The notes under the pieces were generated by a model that worked only from the letters and a program-made list of their open reading frames with translations, had not been told where the DNA came from and ran no database searches. The translations under genes and the position numbers were made by a program. Positions 19,218-28,650 of a stretch of DNA of 64,000 nt are shown here, in pieces. The first letter of the stretch is position 1, and every line of letters begins with the position of its first letter. Origin of the DNA: UKL13-2 sp043744255 (GTDB taxonomy: Bacteria > Pseudomonadota > Gammaproteobacteria > Burkholderiales > Usitatibacteraceae); the NCBI GenBank assembly GCA_043744255.1, contig JAYTVA010000058.1, positions 17,155-81,154 on the forward strand, read 5' to 3'.

Positions 19218-19718
19218 ATGGCCAACGTCACCCTAGCAGGCAACCCTATCAGCGTCACCGGAAAATTTCTCGCCAAAGGCGACCAAGCGCCGGCCTTCAA
19301 ACTCACCGCCAAAGACTTGAGCGATGTCGAGCTCTCGGCCTATGCGGGCAAACGCAAGGTGCTCAACATCGTGCCGAGCCTCGACACGCCAACCTGCGCA
19401 AAATCAACGCGCGTGTTTAACGAAAAAGCCTCATCGCTGAAGAACACCGTGGTGCTGGTGGTGGCGGCTGATCTGCCATTCGCGATGGGGCGTTTCTGCG
19501 GTGCCGAGGGATTGGAGAACGTGATTCCGTTATCGACTTTCCGCGAAAAATCGTTTCATGAGCAATACGGCGTCAACATCGCCAATGGCCCGTTGCGCGG
19601 ACTCACTTCGCGCGCGGTGGTGGTGCTCGATGAAAATGACAATGTGCTGCACGCTGAGCTGGTGCCGGAAATCAAGCAGGAACCCAACTATGACGCAGCG
19701 TTAGCGGCGTTGAGCTGA
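19218..19718 (+). CDS. tpx: Thiol peroxidase (atypical 2-Cys peroxiredoxin)
   Basis: Reduces lipid and other hydroperoxides with thioredoxin as donor. The 166-residue length and motifs fit Tpx. The peroxidatic cysteine lies in VPSLDTPTCAKSTRVFN and the resolving cysteine in FAMGRFCGAEGLENV. An AAAGGAAA ribosome-binding site lies at 19205-19212, ahead of the ATG. An inverted repeat TTGGCGG...CCGCCAA follows the stop at 19736-19779, but without a T run, so termination there is uncertain. Confidence 0.95.
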   Translation: MANVTLAGNPISVTGKFLAKGDQAPAFKLTAKDLSDVELSAYAGKRKVLNIVPSLDTPTCAKSTRVFNEKASSLKNTVVLVVAADLPFAMGRFCGAEGLENVIPLSTFREKSFHEQYGVNIANGPLRGLTSRAVVVLDENDNVLHAELVPEIKQEPNYDAALAALS

Positions 19719-19823
19719 TTTGCGATCGTTGTTTATTGGCGGGAGTTTTGCGGCACTTTGTGCTGGAAGATGCCGCCAATCATGAAGTGTTGTAGTGTCT
19801 CGATCCATTCCCGAAAGAACGCC

Positions 19824-21947
19824 ATGAAAATTGTTCGTCAGCCCCGTCGCGCGTCCACGCCTGCCATCATCATGGCGTTGCTCGCCAGTACGCTGTTAGC
19901 GGCCTGCGGTGAGAATCCAAAGTTTGTGCAAAATTTTCGTCCGGCGATCGGGCTAACTGCGATCAATCGGATTAACTACGATGGCGTTGCTGACGACCTG
20001 TTGACGGCCGGGCTCGGCAAAGCTGGCCTGCAATCGGCAACCGCGCCTACGCAAGTTGACCCGACCCAGCCGACGCCGGCTGAGCTGCGCCGCCTCGCGA
20101 TTTATAACAACTACCGCGCGCTGGTCGATACCACGGCCAACGGCGGTTTCGGCACGCTCTACGGACCAAACGTTGACGCCACTGGCGCCGTCACCACCGG
20201 CGACGGCAAGATCGCGGGCAGTGAATATTTGGCGTACGCCGATGACGGCAGCGGCCTGCAAAACGTCACGATCATGGTGCAGATTCCTACTTCGTTCAAC
20301 AAGGATAGCCCGTGCATTGTTGCCGCCGTATCGAGCGGCTCACGCAATGTCTACGGCGCCATCGCCACCGCCGGTGAATGGGGCTTGAAGCGTGGCTGCG
20401 CAGTCGCCTACAGCGACAAAGGCACGGGACTCGGCGTGCATGATCTCGGTGCCGATACCGTTAGCGTTATCAATGGTCAACGTGCCACCGCGACCGCAGC
20501 CGCGGCCACCGCCAACTTCAACGCCAATATTCTTGCTGCGGATCTCACCACCTTCAATGCCGCGTTCGCCAATCGCGTCGCGGTGAAGCACGCACACTCG
20601 CAGCGCAATCCGGAACGCAACTGGGGTCGCGACACCTTGGCCGCGATTGAATACGCGTTCTTCACCATCAACGAACAGATCGGCGAAAAATCGCCCGGCG
20701 GCTTCACCGTCGCGGTGGTGCGCCCTGAAAACACCATCGTGATTGCCTCCAGTGTCTCAAATGGCGCGGGTGCGGCACTGGCGGCGTTGGAGCAAGATAC
20801 CAAAGGCTTGATCGACGGCCTTGCCGTGGCCGAGCCTAGCGTGCAGATTGCCGCTAATAGCGCGCTCACGGTGCGACGCGGCACCGTATCTACTGCGGGC
20901 GGCGCGAAATCGCTTTACGATTATTTTAGTTTCGCGAACTTGATGCAACCGTGTGCCGCCTTGTCGGCAAATGCAGCGGGCGCGCCGGCGGCGGCGTTTG
21001 TGAATACGGCACTCGCTACCAACCGTTGCGCGGGCCTGAAAGCGGCAGGCATTCTCACCGCCACCACCGCTGCCACGCAAGCCAATGAAGCACTCGCGGC
21101 CCTGGTGAGCTACGGCTGGCAACCCGAATCCACGCTGTTGCACGCCTCACATTACGCATTTGCCACACCGGCGATTGCCGTCACATACGCCAACGCCTAC
21201 GGTCGTTTCGGCGTTCGCGACAATGTCTGTGACTTCAGCTTCGCAGCCACTGACGCGGCTGGCGCCATCATTCCTGCCGCCGCCGTTCTGCCGCGCATCT
21301 TCGCCACCGGCAACGGCATCCCACCGATGTCCGGCATCAATATCATCAACAACGCCAGTGTCGGCGGCGCGATTCTCGATGGCGCATCCACGTCCCCTTC
21401 GACCAACCTGCGCGATTTCAACGTCGATGGTGCGCGCTGCCTGCGCAATCTTTTCACCGGTACGGATGACAACGCCACCAAAATCAAAACTGGCATCGGT
21501 GAAGTGCAGCGCACCGCCAACCTGCAAGGCAAGCCCGCTATCATCGTCCACGGTCGCGCGGATGCGCTGATCCCGGTAGGATTTTCCTCGCGTCCGTACT
21601 ACGGCGCGAACCAACTCGTCGAGGGCACAAAATCAAAACTGAGCTACATCGAAGTTACCAACGCACAACACTTCGACGCCTTCATCGGCAATGCGGCATT
21701 GGCGGGCTACGACACGCGCTTCGTGCCGTTGCATCGCTACTTCAATCAAGCGATGGATATGGTTTGGAACAATCTCAAGAACAACACAGCATTGCCACCC
21801 AGCCAAGTGGTGCGCACCACGCCGCGTGGTGGCGCGCCGGGGGCAGCGCCAGCGATTACGGCCGGCAACGTGCCGCCGATTAGCCTGACGCCAGCGACCG
21901 CGGATCAGATCACGTTTAGCAATAGCGTGGTGACGATTCCGGATTGA
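19824..21947 (+). CDS. D-(-)-3-hydroxybutyrate oligomer hydrolase
   Basis: Hydrolyses 3-hydroxybutyrate oligomers released from poly(3-hydroxybutyrate). The 707-residue protein from the ATG at 19824 has a lipoprotein-type signal ending in LLAAC. Family signatures include VAAVSSGSRNVYGAI, AVAYSDKGTGLGVHDLG, AHSQRNPERNWGRDTL and the nucleophile region IASSVSNGAGAAL (Ser in SVSNG). Near the C-terminus are IIVHGRADALIPVGFSSRPY and the candidate catalytic histidine of NAQHFDAF. The signal suggests an envelope or extracellular location, while some relatives act inside the cell. It is a single-gene unit followed by a REP-like repeat. Confidence 0.9.
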   Translation: MKIVRQPRRASTPAIIMALLASTLLAACGENPKFVQNFRPAIGLTAINRINYDGVADDLLTAGLGKAGLQSATAPTQVDPTQPTPAELRRLAIYNNYRALVDTTANGGFGTLYGPNVDATGAVTTGDGKIAGSEYLAYADDGSGLQNVTIMVQIPTSFNKDSPCIVAAVSSGSRNVYGAIATAGEWGLKRGCAVAYSDKGTGLGVHDLGADTVSVINGQRATATAAAATANFNANILAADLTTFNAAFANRVAVKHAHSQRNPERNWGRDTLAAIEYAFFTINEQIGEKSPGGFTVAVVRPENTIVIASSVSNGAGAALAALEQDTKGLIDGLAVAEPSVQIAANSALTVRRGTVSTAGGAKSLYDYFSFANLMQPCAALSANAAGAPAAAFVNTALATNRCAGLKAAGILTATTAATQANEALAALVSYGWQPESTLLHASHYAFATPAIAVTYANAYGRFGVRDNVCDFSFAATDAAGAIIPAAAVLPRIFATGNGIPPMSGINIINNASVGGAILDGASTSPSTNLRDFNVDGARCLRNLFTGTDDNATKIKTGIGEVQRTANLQGKPAIIVHGRADALIPVGFSSRPYYGANQLVEGTKSKLSYIEVTNAQHFDAFIGNAALAGYDTRFVPLHRYFNQAMDMVWNNLKNNTALPPSQVVRTTPRGGAPGAAPAITAGNVPPISLTPATADQITFSNSVVTIPD

Positions 21948-21971
21948 GGTTGGGTCAAGATATTACCGCCA

Positions 21972-21998
21972 GTAGGTCAGGTTGCGAAGCTACCTGAC
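21972..21998. repeat. Fourth copy of the 27-bp REP-like hairpin
   Basis: Same repeat as at 5654-5792, with the stem variant GTCAGGT/ACCTGAC around TGCGAAGCT. It lies between the convergent 3HB-oligomer hydrolase and coiled-coil genes. Confidence 0.85.
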
Positions 21999-22164
21999 AC
22001 CGCTGCCGCCATTAGCGGATCGCCTGAAATTTGTGTGGATGAGATGCTTTGCGAAATGCCGCTCAGCATGACAACGTGTTGGCGGCATGCATCGTGTGTG
22101 CTCGTGTGTGCGCATCGCTGAGGGTAGAGCGCGGTGTGCTTCGCTTTGGCATCTGACCGCGCCG

Positions 22165-23952
22165 TCAAATTCTTTCCTGATACTTCTTAAAATGTTCTTC
22201 CTTCGCGCCAGCAATCCAGTGATCGCGCTCGATCCGCCCGTGAAAATTTTCCAATAGCGCATCAACGCGCTTGATGTCCGCCGGTTTCCAAGTGGCAATA
22301 TCGCGGTAATGGAACACGCCGAGTTTGTTGAGTAGCTGTTCCAACACCGGGCCGATGCCGAAGATTTTTTTCAAGTCATCGCGCTCGCCACGTTTGCTTG
22401 GCATCGCGGTCGAAACCACAGTCGCAGCCGTAACTGGCTCGCGAGCCAATATCGGCGCGGGTTTCGCCGCTAATTGTGCTTCCAGTTCGCGAATCCGCGC
22501 GATGCGTTGTGCAATTTCCACATCCCGCGCCTGTACTTCTTGCGCATGCCGTGCGCTGCCATCACGGACGCGGACATTGGCTTCGTTGTATTGCGAACGC
22601 AGCGTCACCAATTCCTCCGTGCGGGTGCGCAAAGCGACGATTTCCGACTCCTTGATTCGCAGCGCCGCTTGTTGCCGCGCATCGGCATCGCGAATCTCTG
22701 CATCACGCACGGCGAGTAACGCCAGCTGCGCGCGCAACGCAGAAGCGTCCGCCTCGAGCGCGTTATGTGCAGACGCGCGCGCGGCGAGATCAGCTTCGAG
22801 GCTCCGGAAATTGTTGTCGCGATGCTGCGCCGCTGTATGTGCGTCACTGAGTTGCAGCCGCAGCTTGGCGGTTTCGGTATCCAGTCCACGTTGCGCTGCT
22901 TGGTGCGTAGACGTATTCGCGGCGAGCGTGTCCTCAAGGCTCTGAATCTTGTCGTCGCGGCTTTGCAGCGTTTGCCGTAACGCGTCAATCGCGGTCGTCA
23001 GTTGTGCGTGCGCATTCGTCTTGCTATCAGCTTCACCTTGCAGCAACGACATCTTGCTGGCATGCGCACCCAGGCTCGATTCGTGGGTGGCAACGGTCGT
23101 CTTGAGATTCGCGGCTTGTTGATGCGCAGCGTCAAGTTCGGATTTCGTTTTCTGTTGCTCATCACGCGCGCTGCGCAATTGTTGTTCGCGCTCTTGTAGT
23201 TTGTGATTCGCATCATCAAGTTGTACGCGCAATGCGTCTGCGAGTTTGAGTTTGATATTGAAGTCGGCGCTCTCGGCTTTCGCCGTTACGAGTTGCTGTT
23301 TCAACGCATCCAACTCAGTGGAAAGCCGCGCTACGTCTTGTGTTTTGGCATTGCGTGCGGATTCGGCATCGGCGAACTGTTGGCGCAATATGCCGCGCTC
23401 TTGGTCCAGTGCCGACCATTTTTCGGACAGGGCTTGGTGGGTTGATTCCAGCGTGGCAAAACGTGTGGTGGCGACTTGGTGATTTGCGGTGAGCGTGTTG
23501 AATTTGGGCAGCAACGTTTTGTGGTCGGTCTCCAGCAAATGCATCCGGCTCGAAAGTGCATCGCGCTCGGCGACGGTCGTGGTCAGTTGAGCGCGCGCGG
23601 CGGCGAGACCTTTTTCGCTCGTGTCCAGCGCGCTCGCCTTGTCTTGCAATTCGCGCGACAGGAGCCCGAGGCGCTGCTCGTGTTGACTCACATTGCCATG
23701 TAGCGCCGCCACCTTTTCTTTTTCACCGCTCAAGTCTTTGCGCGTGCGTTCGAGGTCGGATAGATGTTCATTGACCTCGCCGCGCGCTTTCACCAAATCC
23801 TGATCGCGGCCCAGTAACTTTGCGCGCCAATCCTGTTCGCGGATCGCAACCGCGTTGCCACCGAAAATTGTTTTCAACAACCAGCCAATTACCGCGCCAA
23901 TCAACGCCGCGATCAGCAGGCACAGCAACATTTGTCCAATGATTGCACTCAT
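22165..23952 (-). CDS. Membrane-anchored coiled-coil protein with C-terminal helix-hairpin-helix domain
   Basis: A 595-residue protein of unknown function. One N-terminal membrane segment (MLLCLLIAALIGAVIGWLL) is followed by about 450 residues of continuous coiled coil, rich in Ala, Gln, Leu, Arg and Asp. A C-terminal domain resembles the predicted helix-3-turn-helix / flap-endonuclease-like fold (LKKIFGIGPVLEQLLNKLGV, IATWKPADIKRVDALL). The layout puts a possible DNA-binding or protein-binding HhH domain on a long cytoplasmic stalk from the inner membrane. It follows the OmpA/BON gene by 24 bp with GGAG before its ATG, so the two are co-transcribed. Nuclease activity is not demonstrated by any motif I can see. 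Confidence 0.8.
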   Translation of the reverse strand: MSAIIGQMLLCLLIAALIGAVIGWLLKTIFGGNAVAIREQDWRAKLLGRDQDLVKARGEVNEHLSDLERTRKDLSGEKEKVAALHGNVSQHEQRLGLLSRELQDKASALDTSEKGLAAARAQLTTTVAERDALSSRMHLLETDHKTLLPKFNTLTANHQVATTRFATLESTHQALSEKWSALDQERGILRQQFADAESARNAKTQDVARLSTELDALKQQLVTAKAESADFNIKLKLADALRVQLDDANHKLQEREQQLRSARDEQQKTKSELDAAHQQAANLKTTVATHESSLGAHASKMSLLQGEADSKTNAHAQLTTAIDALRQTLQSRDDKIQSLEDTLAANTSTHQAAQRGLDTETAKLRLQLSDAHTAAQHRDNNFRSLEADLAARASAHNALEADASALRAQLALLAVRDAEIRDADARQQAALRIKESEIVALRTRTEELVTLRSQYNEANVRVRDGSARHAQEVQARDVEIAQRIARIRELEAQLAAKPAPILAREPVTAATVVSTAMPSKRGERDDLKKIFGIGPVLEQLLNKLGVFHYRDIATWKPADIKRVDALLENFHGRIERDHWIAGAKEEHFKKYQERI

Positions 23953-23976
23953 GGTAATTACTCCAATTAGCTCCGT

Positions 23977-24834
23977 CTATTTCGTGACGGAAAATTCAAT
24001 GCGGCGATTTTTCTGCTGCCCGTCGCGGGTGGTATTGTCGGCAACCGGTCGCGCCGCGCCGTAGCCGCTCGCCTTCAGTCGCGCCGCCTCAACACCACGC
24101 GCCACCAAATATTCACGCACCGCATTCGCGCGCGCCCGACTCAGTTGTTGGTTCGCATCCGCCGCCCCGCGCGAATCGGTATGACCGGCGATCTCGATCT
24201 GCGCTGGTGGAGATTGTTTGATGATCGGTGCTACGCCATCAAGAATCGCCGTGCCCTTCGCGGTCAACACGGCACTGCCAGTTTCGAATTCGATGATGCG
24301 ATTTAGCATCGCGTTGTTGAGCTGGGTTTGTAGTGGTGCGGATGGCGCACTTGGCGCGGCAACAGTCAGTCGATCCATCACCTTCGCGCCAATGCCCGCG
24401 GCGGCGGTGACCTCAGCGATGCGCGCAGTTTTGTCGGCAGCGCTCGCCACTTCACCCGTCACGGTAATGCTCGCGTCCTCAATGCGAAGCTCGCCATTGC
24501 CCAGCGTTTTTCCGCTCGCCATCAGCGCCGGAAGCGTTGCGAGCCAGCGTGGTGCCGCCACGTTGCTGCCGATGGTGGTGGCGTCAGTGACTTTGCTATC
24601 GCCGAACAATTTGCGCGCGGCGGCGAGTGTGGCGTCGCGCGTGGTGACATCGGGCATTACGCCGCCCACCGCTACTCGTCCGTCGCGAATCGTGGCACTT
24701 AAGGACGCAGGCGTGGCAACTGCTGATGGAGCCGCGATCGGGCTCGCCAACATCGGCAAGTGCGTCTTGATGCAAAAAAACATCAGCAGCGCGAGGGCAA
24801 TTACTGCCAGCGCGAGTAACGATTTGGTAGACAT
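23977..24834 (-). CDS. OmpA-family protein with BON-like repeats
   Basis: A 285-residue envelope protein. The start is the ATG at 24834 with GGGGGA upstream, followed by a membrane or signal segment (LLALAVIALALLMFFC). Two BON-like segments follow (IRDGRVAVGGVMPDV and LRIEDASITVTGEVA). The C-terminal OmpA domain has EFETGSAVLTAKGTAIL, IEIAGHTDSRGAADANQQLS and the peptidoglycan-binding arginine region NRRIEF. The N-terminal hydrophobic segment lacks a clear cleavage site, so it may be an inner-membrane protein that reaches the peptidoglycan. It is the first gene of a pair with the coiled-coil HhH protein. Confidence 0.88.
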   Translation of the reverse strand: MSTKSLLALAVIALALLMFFCIKTHLPMLASPIAAPSAVATPASLSATIRDGRVAVGGVMPDVTTRDATLAAARKLFGDSKVTDATTIGSNVAAPRWLATLPALMASGKTLGNGELRIEDASITVTGEVASAADKTARIAEVTAAAGIGAKVMDRLTVAAPSAPSAPLQTQLNNAMLNRIIEFETGSAVLTAKGTAILDGVAPIIKQSPPAQIEIAGHTDSRGAADANQQLSRARANAVREYLVARGVEAARLKASGYGAARPVADNTTRDGQQKNRRIEFSVTK

Positions 24835-25024
24835 GAATCCCCCAAACAATAACGCAGCCAAGTCAGTCGAAATCAACGCAATAGCAGATCAGCATGTTAG
24901 ACCCGCATGGGGTAGAGGCGTCAACAACAAAAATGCAACTTTTTTGCGTCGTATCGTGAGCATTTGCGCGAACTTTTACCGCGCGAACCTTGAATCGACG
25001 CAACAATGCGGCGTTTTTGTCGGC

Positions 25025-25060
25025 GCGTGGAACCTTGCGCGGAACCTCGCGTTGAACCTT
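25025..25060. repeat. Three 12-bp direct repeats upstream of gspE
   Basis: GCGTGGAACCTT, GCGCGGAACCTC and GCGTTGAACCTT lie head to tail. A looser match GCGCGAACCTTG lies at 24981-24992. Spacing of about one helical turn suggests operator sites, but this is inference. Confidence 0.5.
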
Positions 25061-25138
25061 TCTGCGCGCCAACCCTCCTACCGATCCGCGCAAAACCAAT
25101 GGCGGACGCGGCTTCCCACTCGGTCGATGGGTGCGCGC

Positions 25139-25144
25139 TATAAT
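25139..25144 (+). promoter_or_regulatory. Candidate -10 box of the gsp operon
   Basis: A perfect TATAAT hexamer lies 44 bp before the GTG start of gspE. No convincing -35 box lies 16-18 bp upstream, so an activator may be needed if this is the promoter. Confidence 0.4.
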
Positions 25145-25188
25145 TGTTGCCTAAGTTATTGAGTCAAAAAAACAAAAAGGACGTTTCG

Positions 25189-26937
25189 GTGAACGCTGTA
25201 TTGGACAACGCATTGGACACATCGGTAAATCCGTTGCCGGACAAGCTCGGCACGATCCTGCTCTCGCGCGGCAAGCTCGATGTTGCAAACCTCGACCGTG
25301 CGCTCAAGGCGCAAGAAATCGCGCGTCAAGAAACCGGCAGCAACGAAAAATTGGGTTCCGTATTGACCCGGCTCGGCATGGTGTCCGGGCGCGAACTTGC
25401 GGAAGCGTTAGCGCAACAGCACGGTTGGCAAATCGTCGAGCCGACCGAGTTCCCTGAATTACCGATTTTGGAAGAGGCCGTGTCACCGCGTTTTATTCGC
25501 GAAGCCGGCGCGATTCCGCTCGCTGAAACCGAGGAAGAAGTCACGCTCGGCATGATCGACCCCGCCGATGCGTTTACCTTGAAAGCATTCGCTACCGCGA
25601 GCAAAAAACGCATCGTCCCGCGTCTCATGGCACTCAACGATTTTGAAGCCGCCTACGAGCGTTTGTATGGCAGCGGCAAATCGTCGATGGGACAGATTGT
25701 CGATGACATTTCGACGCGTGATGAAGAGCAGGAATTCGGTGACATCGAGCATTTGAAAGACCTCGCTTCCGAAGCGCCGGTGATTCGTCTGGTCAACCTC
25801 GTGATCAATCACGCGCTGGAACGGCGCGCGTCGGACATTCACGTCGAGCCGTTTGAGAATCGTTTGATCGTGCGCTATCGGGTTGACGGCGTGCTGCACG
25901 AAACTGAATCGCCGCCGCGTCGCTTATCTGCTGCCGTGATTTCGCGCATCAAAATCATGGCGAATCTCGACATCGCCGAGCGCCGTTTGCCGCAGGATGG
26001 CCGCATAAAACTGCGCGTACAGGGCAAAGAAATTGATCTGCGGGTTTCCACCGTGCCGACCATGCACGGCGAATCGGTGGTGATGCGTATTCTCGACAAA
26101 GGTGGCGTCGCGCTTGATTTTGACAAGCTTGGTTTTGATGAAGGCAATCTGAAAGTCTTCACCGAAATTTTGGGACAACCGCACGGCATTATTTTGGTCA
26201 CTGGCCCGACTGGCTCTGGCAAAACCACCACGCTCTACACCGCGCTGGATCGGCTCAATCAGCCCGACGTTAAAATTTTGACTGTAGAAGATCCAGTCGA
26301 ATATCAGATGGCGGGCATCAATCAGATTCAGGTCAAGCCGCAGATTCAACTCACCTTCGCCAACGCCTTGCGCTCCATCGTTCGCCAAGATCCGGACGTC
26401 ATCATGATCGGTGAGATTCGCGATCTGGAGACCGCGCAAATCGCGGTGCAATCCGCGCTCACCGGCCACTTGGTGTTGAGCACCTTGCACACCAACGATG
26501 CCGCCGCGTCGATCAACCGCTTGCTCGATATGGGCGTCGATGATTATCTGCTGACCTCCACCGTGATCGGCATTCAAGCGCAACGTTTGGTGCGCGTGTT
26601 GTGCAGCCATTGCAAAGAAACTTATCAGCCAGTCGATGAAGTGGTCTCGCAACTTGGCTTGCGCCGATTCAGTAAAGCCGAGCGGGTCACGTTGTATCGC
26701 GCCAAGGGCTGCGAGTATTGCGGCCACACCGGTTATTTCGGCCGCTCGTGCATCATGGAAGTGATGCCGATGACCGACAAGGTACGCAGCCTCGTCATGC
26801 GTCATGCCACTTCCGGCGAATTGCGCGATGCCGCGATTGCCGATGGCATGGAGACGATGTATGAAAACGGTTTGCGCAAAGCGGTCAATGGTGTGACCAC
26901 GCTCGATGAAGTGCTACGCGTTACACGTGAAGATTAA
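25189..26937 (+). CDS. gspE: Type II secretion ATPase GspE
   Basis: Cytoplasmic hexameric ATPase that powers pseudopilus assembly. The start chosen is the GTG at 25189 with AAAAGGA upstream, giving 582 residues; a longer frame would begin inside the TATAAT box. The N-terminal GspE_N/MshEN domain is followed by the ATPase core. Walker A is GPTGSGKTTTLY near residue 339, and the Walker B region is DPDVIMIGEIRD near residue 402. The histidine box is LSTLHTNDAAASINRLLDMG. A zinc-binding CSHC/CEYC pair lies near residues 472 and 508, as in GspE/PilB proteins. It is the first gene of an eleven-gene operon. Confidence 0.95.
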   Translation: MNAVLDNALDTSVNPLPDKLGTILLSRGKLDVANLDRALKAQEIARQETGSNEKLGSVLTRLGMVSGRELAEALAQQHGWQIVEPTEFPELPILEEAVSPRFIREAGAIPLAETEEEVTLGMIDPADAFTLKAFATASKKRIVPRLMALNDFEAAYERLYGSGKSSMGQIVDDISTRDEEQEFGDIEHLKDLASEAPVIRLVNLVINHALERRASDIHVEPFENRLIVRYRVDGVLHETESPPRRLSAAVISRIKIMANLDIAERRLPQDGRIKLRVQGKEIDLRVSTVPTMHGESVVMRILDKGGVALDFDKLGFDEGNLKVFTEILGQPHGIILVTGPTGSGKTTTLYTALDRLNQPDVKILTVEDPVEYQMAGINQIQVKPQIQLTFANALRSIVRQDPDVIMIGEIRDLETAQIAVQSALTGHLVLSTLHTNDAAASINRLLDMGVDDYLLTSTVIGIQAQRLVRVLCSHCKETYQPVDEVVSQLGLRRFSKAERVTLYRAKGCEYCGHTGYFGRSCIMEVMPMTDKVRSLVMRHATSGELRDAAIADGMETMYENGLRKAVNGVTTLDEVLRVTRED

Positions 26938-26939
26938 GC

Positions 26940-28175
26940 ATGGCGCTGTTTCAATATAAGGCTGTCTCCCCCGGCGGCGAAGTCAACGAAGGCGTGATGG
27001 ACGCTGATACGCGCAACGCCGTTGTCGAGCGTTTGCAGGGCATGGGGCTGATTCCTATTCGTGCCGCTGAAGTGTCGGCGGCCGATGGTGCGCAGGTTGG
27101 GCAGGCAGCGCCAAAGGCCGCGTCGTTATTCACGCGCCGCAAGATTTCGCAGGAAGATCTCGGCAACATGACACGCGAATTAGCGACGCTATTGCGTGCC
27201 GGTTTGCCGTTGGATCGCAGCTTTGAAGTGCTCATCAATTTGGCCGAACGCGAAGGTGTCGCCGCGCTGCTTGGTGAGTTGCGCAATGAAGTGCGCGGCG
27301 GTGCTTCGCTATCAAAAGCGCTCGATCAACATCGCGATGTGTTCTCGCGCTTTTACATCAACATGGTGAAGGCGGGTGAAGTCGGCGGCGCGCTTGGCGT
27401 AGTGTTGAGCCGCTTGGCTGAGCACATGGAGCGGGCCAAGGAGTTAAAAGACAGTGTGGTGTCGGCGCTGATTTACCCAATGATTTTGATTGTGGTGTCG
27501 GTGTTGTCGGTATCGGTGCTGGTGATTTTTGTGGTGCCGCAGTTCAAACAAATTTTCGATCAATCCGGCAAGGCGCTGCCGTTGGCGACCGCCATTGTGT
27601 TGAACACGGGCACGTTTTTACGCGCCAATTGGCCGATTATTCTCGCCGGGCTGTTGCTCGCGCTGTGGCTACTGAGCCGCTCGTGGACCAACCCGGTGTC
27701 GCGTGCGGCGTGGGATGCGCGGCTGCTGAAATGGCGCTTGACCGGCGGCATCATTGCGCGCATTGAGATGGCGAGGTTTTCTCGTTCGCTCGGCACACTG
27801 TTGCAAAACGGCGTGCCGCTACTGACCGGGTTGTCGATCTTGAAAGACACGCTCGGTAACGCAGTATTTCGCAACGCGGTCGATGCCATTTCGCGCGATT
27901 TGAAAGAAGGTCGCGGCATGTCGAAACCAATGATCGAAACCAATGTCTTCCCTAAACTCGCGGTGCAAATGATCGCGGTGGGCGAAGAGACCGGCAAGCT
28001 CGATGAGATGCTGTTTCAAGTCGCGGATGTGTACGACCGCGAAGTGGCGACTGCGATCAAACGCGCGATGGCATTGTTGCAGCCGGTGATGATTATTGGT
28101 CTGGCACTGTTGATCGGCGGCATCATCATGTCGATTCTGGTGGCGATGTTTGATTTGATGGATATTCCGATTTAA
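26940..28175 (+). CDS. gspF: Type II secretion inner-membrane platform protein GspF
   Basis: A 411-residue polytopic platform protein. Two T2SSF domains are visible (LTRELATLLRAGLPLDRSFE-like segment near residue 75 and RFSRSLGTLLQNGVPLLTG near residue 280). Three membrane segments include SALIYPMILIVVSVLSVSVL and PVMIIGLALLIGGIIMSILV. The conserved VGEETGKLDEML motif is present. It starts two bases after the gspE stop. Confidence 0.95.
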   Translation: MALFQYKAVSPGGEVNEGVMDADTRNAVVERLQGMGLIPIRAAEVSAADGAQVGQAAPKAASLFTRRKISQEDLGNMTRELATLLRAGLPLDRSFEVLINLAEREGVAALLGELRNEVRGGASLSKALDQHRDVFSRFYINMVKAGEVGGALGVVLSRLAEHMERAKELKDSVVSALIYPMILIVVSVLSVSVLVIFVVPQFKQIFDQSGKALPLATAIVLNTGTFLRANWPIILAGLLLALWLLSRSWTNPVSRAAWDARLLKWRLTGGIIARIEMARFSRSLGTLLQNGVPLLTGLSILKDTLGNAVFRNAVDAISRDLKEGRGMSKPMIETNVFPKLAVQMIAVGEETGKLDEMLFQVADVYDREVATAIKRAMALLQPVMIIGLALLIGGIIMSILVAMFDLMDIPI

Positions 28176-28188
28176 CGACGGGAATTTT

Positions 28189-28635
28189 ATGAATAAAAAA
28201 ATGGCAACGCGCACCGCGATGACGAAGTCGAAGGGTTTCACGATCATCGAAATTTTGATCGTGGCAACGATCATTGCGTTGATCGTTGGCTTTGCGGCGA
28301 ACCGAATTTTCGGCGGCGGTGATCGGGCCAAGGCGAGCTTGGCCAAGACGCGGATTTCTGAGCTGGGTGGTGCCCTCGATCTTTATAAATTGGACTTGGG
28401 CAAATATCCGACTACGCAGGAAGGCTTGAAGGCGTTGATTCAAAATCCATCGGGTGCCGCAAAGTGGAACGGGCCGTATGCGCGCAACGAAGAGTCGATC
28501 AAAGACCCGTGGAACAACGATCTCGTCTACCGTTCGCCCGGCGAAGCTAATCGCGGCTATGAAATGATCTCGCTCGGTGCCGATGGCAAAGATGGCGGCG
28601 AAGGCACCGCCAAGGACATCAAGTCCTGGGAGTAA
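28189..28635 (+). CDS. gspG: Type II secretion major pseudopilin GspG
   Basis: A 148-residue major pseudopilin. The prepilin peptidase site is KSKG/FTIIE, after a 17-residue basic leader. The hydrophobic stalk follows, then the typical GspG globular part with LDLYKLDLGKYPTTQEGLKA, DPWNNDLVYRSPG and the calcium-site region LGADGKDGGEGTAKDI. Length is as expected for GspG. Prepilin peptidase (GspO/PilD) is not encoded in the window and must come from elsewhere. Confidence 0.95.
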   Translation: MNKKMATRTAMTKSKGFTIIEILIVATIIALIVGFAANRIFGGGDRAKASLAKTRISELGGALDLYKLDLGKYPTTQEGLKALIQNPSGAAKWNGPYARNEESIKDPWNNDLVYRSPGEANRGYEMISLGADGKDGGEGTAKDIKSWE

Positions 28636-28650
28636 TCCCACGCGTCTTCC

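Larger units (their letters stand above)
24835..25188. other. Divergent region upstream of the type II secretion operon
   Basis: About 350 bp between divergent starts. It holds three 12-bp direct repeats (25025-25060) and a TATAAT hexamer (25139-25144) suited to a promoter of gspE. No ORF or RNA gene is supported. Confidence 0.5.

Noticed and set aside
24218..25162. 314-residue forward ORF across the OmpA/BON gene and its upstream region
   Set aside because: Antisense to a well-supported OmpA domain and its end crosses the gsp promoter region.
25924..26805. 293-residue reverse ORF within gspE
   Set aside because: Antisense to the GspE ATPase core, shadow frame.
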